From: an uncultured Paludibacter sp.
Lineage (GTDB): Bacteria; Bacteroidota; Bacteroidia; Bacteroidales; Paludibacteraceae
NCBI GenBank assembly: GCA_937897985.1
Contig: CALCBD010000021.1
Coordinates: forward strand, 1-5,902
Direction: 5' to 3'
Length of the DNA: 5,902 nt
In this document: positions 1-5,740 of the stretch, piece after piece
How positions within the stretch are numbered: position 1 is the stretch's first letter
How the letters are laid out: each line of letters starts with the position of its first letter
Program-made: the position numbers and the translations under genes
Notes under the pieces: model-generated
Told to the model about the DNA's origin: nothing
Database searches by the model: none
What the model saw: only the letters and a program-made list of their open reading frames with translations

Positions 1-355
1 AATCCTCACGCTTTGGCGGGTGGCTTTGATAATTAATAATTAACAATTCATAATTAATAATTAATAATTAATACAAACGGAAACGTTGAACCTGAGCAAA
101 GCCTCATGCTTTGGCGGGTGGCTTTGATAATTAATAATTAACAATTCATAATTCATAATTAATACAAACGGAAACGTTGAATATGAGCAAAGCCTCACGC
201 CCTGGGAGTAGCTTGGTCAGTGAAGCAAATCCTCACGCTTTGGCGGGTGGCTTTGATAATTAATAATTAACAATTCATAATTCATAATTAATACAAACGG
301 AATCGTTGAACCTGAGCAAAGCTTCATGCTTTGGCGGGTGGCTTTGATAATTATA
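1..355 (+). repeat. Left tandem array of hairpin-plus-heptad repeats (four units, first one partial)
   Basis: This gene-free stretch is almost wholly repetitive. Units begin at AAACGG (75, 166 and 295); the first unit is cut by the window edge. Each unit has a leader of about 30 bp, a hairpin with CAAAGCC and GGCTTTG arms (97-103 with 120-126 in the first full unit), and an A+T-rich tract made of five or six copies of the degenerate heptad AATTMAY. Core-to-core spacing is 91 bp and then 129 bp. The longer unit is composite and is listed separately. The last unit loses its heptad tract at about 353, some 40 bp from the stop of the barrel gene. The same architecture, diverged in sequence, recurs at 5741-5902. 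No protein-coding content is credible. The repeats are seen directly. Their role is unknown: an interspersed REP/MITE-like element, a transcript-end structure or a structured RNA are all possible. Confidence 0.92.
166..294 (+). repeat. Composite repeat unit with a 38-bp extra segment
   Basis: This unit is 129 bp long where its neighbour is 91 bp. The 38-bp difference is bounded by a near-perfect direct repeat, GCAAAGCCTCACGC at 187-200 and GCAAATCCTCACGC at 225-238 (13 of 14 identical, offset exactly 38). The segment between them, with GGGAGTAGCTTGG followed by a CAGTGA-like end, resembles the right arm of the hairpin in the right-hand array (GGGGATGGCTTGACAATGA) more than the left-array hairpins. 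The unit therefore looks like a fusion of two hairpin variants. The first 55 bases of the window are identical to 228-282, so the partial first unit probably had the same composite form. Confidence 0.8.
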
Positions 356-366
356 ATCATGGTTTC

Positions 367-396
367 ACTAAATATACTGATTTACGGTAATTTAGT
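367..396 (-). terminator. Inverted repeat at the end of the barrel gene, possible transcript-end hairpin
   Basis: ACTAAAT (367-373) and ATTTAGT (390-396) are perfect inverted complements. Inside them TAC (375-377) pairs with GTA (387-389), giving about 10 bp with one bulged A and a 9-base loop. It covers the stop codon of the Wzi-like gene (392-394) and is the last structure before the left repeat array. The stem is A+T-rich and no U-tract follows on the minus strand, so its use as an intrinsic terminator is an inference. Confidence 0.3.
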
Positions 397-1822
397 ATTT
401 AAACAATTCTCCTTTTTTACTGACTGAAATTTTAATACCGTAGGTGTTGCCGGTGATTTCACTTTTATCAAAAGCCAGAGCGCAGCCCAGTTGTGTATTC
501 AGTAGTTGTTTAAAATTCCTGTTAACTTCAAGAAGTACAGAGAGATTTTGTTTCATTATAGCAGGTGAGAGATAAACGGCATTATAACCATAGTTCTTAC
601 TGTAAGTGGTAAGAATACGGTAGTTATATCCGGCGGCATTACCTTCGAGTCCGAAATGATGAGCATGTACCCTGTTGTTGGTAGTACTTGTATTACCATC
701 CTTGTTGTAAAGCGGCGATGTAATCAGTGCGTTGCCAAGTGTCCGCCCGTAATAGCTCCAGCCTGCAGGATACTGGCCGGTATAATAGCTATCGTTTCCA
801 CCATAAACCACACCATCCTTGTCATGAAAAGGACCGGATTGGTCGGTTGTATTAAAGTATTCATACAGAAATCCATTCACAAAAGGAATTTTTTTATTAC
901 GTACCGACAGCCCCCACAATCCATCGGGAGTATTCATGGTTTTTCCTATGATACGTATGGGTGGGTCTTCGAGCATATTCTGCCAGTAGGCCCCCAGTTC
1001 ATAATCAGAAAATTGAATATCGACTCTCAGACTCTGACCGATAATATGATTTCCGAGTGTATTGATCCTGTCGCTCATGCTTGCATCATCCCCACCCGAT
1101 TTCCCCAAAAAAACTGCTTTAAAATCCTTCAGACCGGTTGGTTGATTACCAATCCGCGGGTCATCACTATTTCCACCCCATTGCGCAGCATGTTCGAAAC
1201 CATACTGAACACGAAGCGGAAGTCGACCACCAAACCTGAAAAAAACATATTTATGATGGAGCAGTACGTTGGTCATATCGATATTGTCAGTAAACCAACC
1301 ATGAGAAATTGCACCTTTGATTTCAGCATAACCAGCTGTAAAAGGAATGGGAATATAGTTTAATATTCCAAGTGTAATTTTGGGAACAGGTCTTGCATTT
1401 TCTGAAAAAATCAAACCACCGGATGACAATGAAGCATCTTCAACTCCTATATGTTCCTCACGCATTCCTGCTTCGAAATCTATAATCCAGCTATGTACTT
1501 TAGCATACAGCTGATGAAAATAAGCAGTTGAAGCATTAGCATCAGTACGTACCAGTGCCGAAGCGCCAAAACCATAATCGAACCACTTATTCCGGTGATT
1601 AAATTCTTTACTGATACCAAGTATAGCTCCTGTGCTGACGGCAGCTGATGATATTTTTCCGTACTGTTGGTTTTGCAACCAGAAAGGAGCAAAATCGCCC
1701 GATGATGCAAGTCCATAAAGGTCAAGCCTGTAACTGACAGTATCGGTTTGAGCTTTCGTTACAAAACTGCAAAAAACCAATAATACAATTACTGCAAATA
1801 TTCTGATGTCATTAAATTTCAT
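392..1822 (-). CDS. Wzi-family (capsule assembly) outer-membrane beta-barrel protein
   Basis: The product is a secreted outer-membrane barrel resembling the Caps_assemb_Wzi family; the archetype, E. coli Wzi, helps anchor capsular polysaccharide at the cell surface. From ATG 1822 the protein has 476 residues and opens with a textbook Sec signal peptide: MKFNDIR, a hydrophobic core (IFAVIVLLVF), then VTKA-Q as the likely cleavage site. Family-like stretches include SENARPVPKITLG, NYIPIPFTAGY, ISHGWFTDN, LLHHKYVFFRFGG and QYGFEHAAQWGG. The body is rich in alternating, aromatic-flanked strands, and the C-terminus ends in a tyrosine, as barrels often do. The same frame is open to ATG 1891, which overlaps the upstream stop as ATGA and would add 23 residues ahead of the signal. 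I prefer 1822 because of the signal peptide and the A-rich upstream sequence, but translational coupling from 1891 remains possible. The family assignment is strong. The substrate is unknown: no glycan biosynthesis genes lie nearby, so a capsule role is inferred only from the family. Confidence 0.87.
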   Translation of the reverse strand: MKFNDIRIFAVIVLLVFCSFVTKAQTDTVSYRLDLYGLASSGDFAPFWLQNQQYGKISSAAVSTGAILGISKEFNHRNKWFDYGFGASALVRTDANASTAYFHQLYAKVHSWIIDFEAGMREEHIGVEDASLSSGGLIFSENARPVPKITLGILNYIPIPFTAGYAEIKGAISHGWFTDNIDMTNVLLHHKYVFFRFGGRLPLRVQYGFEHAAQWGGNSDDPRIGNQPTGLKDFKAVFLGKSGGDDASMSDRINTLGNHIIGQSLRVDIQFSDYELGAYWQNMLEDPPIRIIGKTMNTPDGLWGLSVRNKKIPFVNGFLYEYFNTTDQSGPFHDKDGVVYGGNDSYYTGQYPAGWSYYGRTLGNALITSPLYNKDGNTSTTNNRVHAHHFGLEGNAAGYNYRILTTYSKNYGYNAVYLSPAIMKQNLSVLLEVNRNFKQLLNTQLGCALAFDKSEITGNTYGIKISVSKKGELFKY

Positions 1823-1887
1823 GTTTAAATTTTTTTCCGGGCTGAAGTATATTTTCTCAGTTTTGAATTTGTTAAACAGGTCGATTT

Positions 1888-2901
1888 TCATGGTTCAAAA
1901 CACCACAAATCATTAATAACAGCCTGATCGTTTTCGCCAAAACCGATAAAAGCTTTACCGTTTAAAACAAACGCAACTGCATTTTCCCTGCCTGAAGCGG
2001 GTAACGTGCCTCTTTTATACCAAATGTCTTTAACGGCATCATATTCAAGTACATCGTTTTTGAGTTCTCCACCGGTCAGATTACCGGCAAAATGGCGACC
2101 TGTAGCTACAAAAAATCGGTGATTGACCGTCAATGCCACTGCAAATTCGCGACTGCTTCCGGGCATGCTTTTGCGTTTTTTCCAACTGTCGGTGACGGGG
2201 TAATATTCCCACCAGTCATTTTCTTTGCGTGAATTATAACCTGTTCCAAAAAACACTTTCTCACCATCGCAACAAACAACAGAACCTGTACGCCGTGTAA
2301 CTCCTGTGTATTTCATTTGAGACCATGCGTCTTTTTCGGGGTCGTATTTCCACAATTCGTTGGTAAAAGTGGCTCCTGTAAATCCGAAGCCGGCATATAT
2401 AAATTTGCCTGCGACAAAACTCACACAAGCATTGGTTGATAGTGAAGGAAAATCAGCTTTCCGGCTCCAGGTATTGGTCTGAGGATCAAAACACCAGAAA
2501 TCTTTTAATTGAGCAGCATCCTGATAAATTCCTTTTGACAAATCGAATCCCAGTCCAACATAAGCTTTTCCGTCAACGGTTTCAGCAATTCCGTTTACCC
2601 TTCCTATACCCGGAAAACGGGCCTTTTGAGTCCAGCTATCGTTATCAGAATTAAATTCCCAACAGTCATTGAGTGCTCCGCTGCGTGATGCACTTCTTCC
2701 TAAGGCCACATAAGCACGATCGTTGATTACAAAACTTACTGCCGAAGCACGTCCGATGCCGGATGGTGTTGATTTTGAAGTAAAATTTAATGCCGGATAG
2801 GGCGATTCAACTGCATCGTTACAGGCTATGAACAGAAATAAGGAAAACACAAATGACATAATGTATATCAATGATTTCCTTTGTTTTATAAATTTGTTCA
2901 T
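1888..2901 (-). CDS. Kelch-repeat six-bladed beta-propeller lipoprotein
   Basis: A 337-residue lipoprotein. The N-terminus has a charged stretch (MNKFIKQRK), a hydrophobic core and a lipobox ending FIAC, with Cys27 as the lipidation site followed by Asn-Asp. Six kelch-type repeats follow, at roughly residues 48-97, 98-152, 153-200, 201-248, 249-301 and 302-337. Each has the pattern G-R-x-x-A, a hydrophobic strand, Y/F-V/I-x-x-G, N-D/E-x-W-x-F/Y and D-x-W-x-x-K-x-x-x-P. The last repeat ends at DLWCFEP without its final strand, while residues about 37-47 (ALNFTSKSTP) look like a spare final strand, so the propeller may close by N-terminal strand exchange. Kelch propellers bind proteins or glycans; bacterial examples include the NanM sialic-acid mutarotase, but no catalytic residues can be assigned here. 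The stop overlaps an ATG of the downstream barrel gene, suggesting co-translation and a shared envelope role. It starts 39 bp after the DUF59 gene. The fold and lipidation are well supported; the ligand is unknown. Confidence 0.9.
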   Translation of the reverse strand: MNKFIKQRKSLIYIMSFVFSLFLFIACNDAVESPYPALNFTSKSTPSGIGRASAVSFVINDRAYVALGRSASRSGALNDCWEFNSDNDSWTQKARFPGIGRVNGIAETVDGKAYVGLGFDLSKGIYQDAAQLKDFWCFDPQTNTWSRKADFPSLSTNACVSFVAGKFIYAGFGFTGATFTNELWKYDPEKDAWSQMKYTGVTRRTGSVVCCDGEKVFFGTGYNSRKENDWWEYYPVTDSWKKRKSMPGSSREFAVALTVNHRFFVATGRHFAGNLTGGELKNDVLEYDAVKDIWYKRGTLPASGRENAVAFVLNGKAFIGFGENDQAVINDLWCFEP

Positions 2902-2940
2902 AATCCGTAATTTTTATCTGATTTACAAAATATTGATTAA

Positions 2941-3255
2941 CTAAAGAAAACCAAGTTCGAGTTGAGCTTCTTCGCTCATCATGCTCTTATCCCAGGCAGG
3001 TTCATATACAATGTTTACATGTACATCTTTCACACCTTCTACACTCAGGGTTTTCATCCGCACATCTTCGACAATAAAATCAACTGCCGGACAGTTAGGT
3101 GCTGTCAGTGTCATATCAATCACCAAAAAACCTTCGGCATCCAGATCGATTTTATATATCAGTCCCAAATCATAAATATTTACCGGTATTTCGGGGTCGA
3201 ATACTGTTTTAAGCATTCGCACAATTTTTTCTTCTGTTTCTAAAAATTCATTCAT
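2941..3255 (-). CDS. MIP18/DUF59 family Fe-S cluster assembly protein (SufT-type)
   Basis: A 104-residue cytosolic protein of the MIP18 (DUF59, FeS_assembly_P) family, whose members help mature iron-sulfur proteins; bacterial SufT is the closest named type. Visible motifs are DPEIPVNIYDLGLIY (residues 20-34), the T-x-x-N-C-P motif (51-56) with conserved Cys55, and a C-terminal VYEPAWDKSMMSEEAQLELG block typical of the family. The frame is open to an ATG at 3357, but those 34 extra residues are polar, unlike the family and lack the domain. The start at 3255 (MNEFLETEEK) gives the usual length of about 100-105 residues and has an A/T-rich upstream region. No suf or isc genes are in the window, so it sits apart from any SUF operon visible here. 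The kelch lipoprotein gene follows after 39 bp and may be cotranscribed. Family assignment is confident; the exact client proteins cannot be told. Confidence 0.92.
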   Translation of the reverse strand: MNEFLETEEKIVRMLKTVFDPEIPVNIYDLGLIYKIDLDAEGFLVIDMTLTAPNCPAVDFIVEDVRMKTLSVEGVKDVHVNIVYEPAWDKSMMSEEAQLELGFL

Positions 3256-3368
3256 GGTAATATTGAAAATTAAAAATGCTGTTGTTAGTTTACCTGTCAG
3301 TTCAGGGTGCGGTTTTGAGTCGCGCTCCGAATCGTGATATTGAGTTTTAACAAGCAAACAGGAAAATA

Positions 3369-3406
3369 GTTTATCCGTTTCATTTCAAAATGATGAACGG
3401 GTAAAC
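3369..3406 (-). terminator. Imperfect hairpin downstream of lysC, candidate terminator or leader structure
   Basis: Read on the minus strand, GTTTA-C-CCGTT pairs with AACGG-A-TAAAC around a single mismatch. A second stem (CATT/AATG with a TTGA loop) closes the top across an asymmetric internal loop. It lies 57-94 bases past the aspartate kinase stop and is followed by TATTTTCC, a weak U-rich run. It could end the lysC transcript. If the candidate promoter just upstream is real, it would instead fold in the leader of the DUF59 mRNA. The structure is visible; its function is inferred. Confidence 0.4.
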
Positions 3407-3447
3407 TTCAGAATGTACCTTTGAGCTGTTAATTATTAAAATCCTCA

Positions 3448-3481
3448 CAAAAGTAATACACATCACTCCTCTTTCATCAAA
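3448..3481 (-). promoter_or_regulatory. Candidate Bacteroidota promoter ahead of the DUF59 gene
   Basis: On the minus strand TACTTTTG (3455-3448) matches the Bacteroides -7 consensus TAnnTTTG exactly. A TTTG (3481-3478) lies 22 bases upstream as a possible -33 element, slightly farther than usual. The -33 element would be inside the last codons of the aspartate kinase gene. Transcription would begin near 3440, leaving a leader of about 185 nt before the DUF59 start at 3255, with the 3369-3406 hairpin inside it. Short motifs in A+T-rich DNA arise by chance, so confidence is limited. Confidence 0.35.
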
Positions 3482-4719
3482 AATCTCACATTTCTTCTGG
3501 TGTGTTGCGAAAGTAAGATGGTTCGACCTTCGGTAGTTTCCCTGATAATTGCATCGTTTTTGGCACGAATTGTCAATAATTCAAGATTTTCGTTGTAATT
3601 CACCCTGAATTCGTTGCTTAATTCATCGAGTGCTGATGCAAAATATCGACTTTGGTCGACACAAACAGAAATACTGACTGCCGATGATTGTATCAGAGAT
3701 ACTTTCAGGCGGTGTTTATTCATGATGGTAAACAATTTTGTTAAACTTTCCTCCAGTACAAATGAAAAATCGCGGGGCCTGACAGTCACTAAAATCTGAT
3801 GTTGTCGTAAAATTAAAATCGGAATACTTATCGGATGTTCGATAGCAGCTTTTATAACCGATCCGGGTTCGGTCGGGTTGCCAAATGGCCGGACATAAAG
3901 TGGTATATTCTTGTTCTCAAGAGGTTTAATTGTTTTCGGATGTATGACCTGAGCTCCGCTGAAGGCCAGTTCAACTGCATCGAAATAGGTAAGTTCGGGA
4001 ATCAGTACCGTTTTATTGAAAATACGGGGATCAGCATTCAGTATTCCTGGTACATCCTTCCATATACTTACACTTTCGGCTTCGAGGAGATTTCCGACTA
4101 CTGCTGCTGTATAATCCGAACCTTCCCGACCTAAGGTAGTAGGATCACCCTTCAGATTGGCACCTATAAAACCCTGTCCGATGAAAACTTTTGTATCATT
4201 AAAATTGACAATCGCTCTCAGTCTCGTTCCCGACTCATCCATGCGGACATTGGCTTCGCGGAAATTACTGTCGGTTACTAACAATTTTCGCATATCAAGC
4301 CATTGATTTTTAATTCCGTACGAATGAAGATATAAAGAAACAATTTTAGTGGAAATTACTTCTCCATACGATACCAAATGATCGTACCAACGGTCGTAAT
4401 CATCACCTGCCCTTTCAGTTATGATGGTTTCAATTTCACTGAATAAAACACTAACTTCAGCCCGGGCTTTATCTGATGCCGGGAAAAGTGCATCAACGAT
4501 TTCGAAATGGTACTTTGCTACTTCATTCAATCGTTCCAAAGCCGTGATTTTGTCGGCTTTCATAAAACTATCGAGTACAAGTTCGAGTGCATTGGTTGTT
4601 TTTCCCATCGCCGAAACCACAATGAATAAATCATCGCCGGCAAGCGAAACAATATTTGCAATATTTCGTATACCTTCTGCCGAACGTACCGATGCTCCGC
4701 CAAATTTATAAACTTTCAT
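3463..4719 (-). CDS. lysC: Aspartate kinase (monofunctional, with C-terminal ACT region)
   Basis: This enzyme phosphorylates L-aspartate with ATP to give 4-phospho-L-aspartate, the first committed step towards lysine/diaminopimelate, threonine, methionine and isoleucine, in the cytosol. The 418-residue protein has an N-terminal amino-acid kinase domain (about 1-290) with KFGGASV (5-11), VVSAMGKTTNAL (34-45), SYGE (117-120), FIGQGFIGAN (179-188), TTLGREGSD (194-202) and KDVPGILNADPR (221-232). A regulatory ACT region follows (about 300-418), with one clear ACT-like stretch at 309-355 and a second at about 378-418, suggesting end-product feedback control. No homoserine dehydrogenase domain follows, unlike ThrA-type fusions. 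The length is normal for a stand-alone enzyme. The start at 4719 lies directly before MKVYKFGGAS, after an A-rich stretch. The 111-bp gap upstream holds a possible short leader ORF and hairpins. The neighbouring genes are not amino-acid genes. Which end product inhibits the enzyme cannot be read from the sequence. Confidence 0.96.
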   Translation of the reverse strand: MKVYKFGGASVRSAEGIRNIANIVSLAGDDLFIVVSAMGKTTNALELVLDSFMKADKITALERLNEVAKYHFEIVDALFPASDKARAEVSVLFSEIETIITERAGDDYDRWYDHLVSYGEVISTKIVSLYLHSYGIKNQWLDMRKLLVTDSNFREANVRMDESGTRLRAIVNFNDTKVFIGQGFIGANLKGDPTTLGREGSDYTAAVVGNLLEAESVSIWKDVPGILNADPRIFNKTVLIPELTYFDAVELAFSGAQVIHPKTIKPLENKNIPLYVRPFGNPTEPGSVIKAAIEHPISIPILILRQHQILVTVRPRDFSFVLEESLTKLFTIMNKHRLKVSLIQSSAVSISVCVDQSRYFASALDELSNEFRVNYNENLELLTIRAKNDAIIRETTEGRTILLSQHTRRNVRFLMKEE

Positions 4720-4735
4720 TTTTTTATGTTTTAAT

Positions 4736-4814
4736 CATCCCTACCTTAAAAAGGATGAACATTGATCTGAATCTGTATTCTGTTAAAGCTCTTAATTTTC
4801 AACATTATATTCAT
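4736..4814 (-). promoter_or_regulatory. lysC leader: 22-codon upstream ORF and alternative hairpins (tentative)
   Basis: In the 111-bp gap before lysC, the minus strand has an ATG at 4814-4812 opening a 22-codon frame that stops with TAA at 4748-4746. Its stop falls inside a small inverted-repeat cluster: CATCC/GGATG (4757-4753 with 4740-4736), or the overlapping CCTT-TTT-AAGG (4754-4744); the two are mutually exclusive. A leader peptide with switching hairpins would suit an amino-acid biosynthesis gene. However, the peptide has only two Lys and no Thr codons (five Ile), so classical attenuation is weakly supported and chance is quite possible. Confidence 0.18.
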
Positions 4815-4830
4815 TTACTCCGGCTTCAGT

Positions 4831-5676
4831 TTACGATTTGAATATTTCGTCAAATCTGAACGTCCCGGCAACTTTATGTTTTGACCCGTTGGCCACAACA
4901 CTGCAGCATTCAGTATATGCGTCGTGTTCGAAAAACAGGATCTGATTTTTTTCGACCGCTTCATCGAGCAGGATTTTCTTTTCTTCCATGGCTTTCAGCG
5001 GGAAAATATCATACGAAGAAATCCACGAAAGCGGAACATTGGCAGCCAGCGGAATCACGTCGCCTACATATACCAGGGTTGTGTCGCCGGTATTGATATA
5101 ACTGACCAACTGGCCAACTGTATGTCCATCGAAAATACGTATTTCAAACTCAGGACAAACAAAGCAGTTTTCCGAAATTAATTTCAGTTTTCCGGCTTCC
5201 TTTACCGGCAACAAATTTTCAGGAAAATATGAATCGCTTTCCCTGACGTTAGGATTTAAAAAATTCAACCACTGACTGTTACTCACCCAATGAACAGCAT
5301 TCGGGAAAACCAGTTCAATGTCTTTTCCATTAGCCGCATACCGTGTTGCACCTCCACAATGGTCGAAATGAAGATGCGTAAAAATGACGTCGGTTATTTC
5401 AGTGCATTTGTATCCAATTTCAGCCAGCCCGGCATCGAAATTTATAACTCCCTGAAAACCGTAATATTTCAGGTACTGTAATTGTTTATCGCCGGTTCCG
5501 GTATCAATCAGAATTCTTTTGTCACCCGTATCTACCAGCAAACAGCGCATATTCAGATTGCAATAATTTTCCCTGTCGCACGGGTATCTTTTCTGCCAGA
5601 CTTTCTTTGGTACCACACCAAATGCAGCGCCACCATCAACGTGAAATGTACCCGCCTCAATTTTGAATAACTTCAT
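4831..5676 (-). CDS. MBL-fold metallo-hydrolase (lactonase-like / YtnP-like)
   Basis: A 281-residue metallo-beta-lactamase-fold enzyme with no signal peptide, so probably cytosolic. All expected metal ligands are present: HLHFDH (His101, His103, Asp105, His106), His185 in DGHTVGQ, Asp206 in YVGDVIP and His251 in FFEHDAY, which points to an active dinuclear zinc hydrolase. The N-terminal FHVDGGAAFGVVPKKVW (11-27), followed by strands with LLVDTG and ILIDTGTGD, is the signature of the subfamily that includes B. subtilis YtnP, reported as an acyl-homoserine-lactone-degrading enzyme, and related lactonases. That comparison is from memory and does not fix the substrate; many members are uncharacterised. 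ATG 5676 is the natural start (MKLFKIEAG). The gene is followed by 111 bp and then lysC. Upstream, about 65 bp separate it from the right repeat array, so its promoter must lie in that gap or within the repeats; I found no convincing promoter match. Confidence 0.93.
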   Translation of the reverse strand: MKLFKIEAGTFHVDGGAAFGVVPKKVWQKRYPCDRENYCNLNMRCLLVDTGDKRILIDTGTGDKQLQYLKYYGFQGVINFDAGLAEIGYKCTEITDVIFTHLHFDHCGGATRYAANGKDIELVFPNAVHWVSNSQWLNFLNPNVRESDSYFPENLLPVKEAGKLKLISENCFVCPEFEIRIFDGHTVGQLVSYINTGDTTLVYVGDVIPLAANVPLSWISSYDIFPLKAMEEKKILLDEAVEKNQILFFEHDAYTECCSVVANGSKHKVAGTFRFDEIFKS

Positions 5677-5740
5677 ATATAGATAAATAATGTATGAATG
5701 AATAAAATGTCAATATACAGATTTTGAACTACAGAGTAAG

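Noticed and set aside
183..263. A 26-codon ORF created by the composite repeat unit
   Set aside because: It lies wholly in repeat DNA, its frame is broken in the simple units, and it has no start context or homology that I recognise.
1..355. CRISPR array
   Set aside because: The whole unit is repeated, with no unique spacers of uniform length, and there are no cas genes in the window.
75..355. Integron attC-type recombination sites
   Set aside because: The hairpins lack recognisable RYYYAAC/GTTRRRY ends, no cassettes separate them, and no integrase is present.
656..1363. A 235-codon plus-strand open frame opposite the Wzi-like gene
   Set aside because: It is antisense to a well-supported barrel gene, has no recognisable domain, and its composition fits the reverse complement of coding DNA.
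2902..2950. Promoter for the kelch gene (TATTTTG with TTG 19 bases upstream)
   Set aside because: It is one base short of TAnnTTTG in an A+T-rich 39-bp gap; cotranscription with the DUF59 gene is the simpler reading.
3256..3357. Extension of the DUF59 protein to the ATG at 3357
   Set aside because: The added 34 residues do not resemble the family, and the internal start gives the standard length.
5677..5715. TTGACA plus TATTTA (18-base gap) as a promoter for the MBL gene
   Set aside because: The -10-like element would almost touch the start codon, and the E. coli-type pattern is not the usual Bacteroidota promoter.
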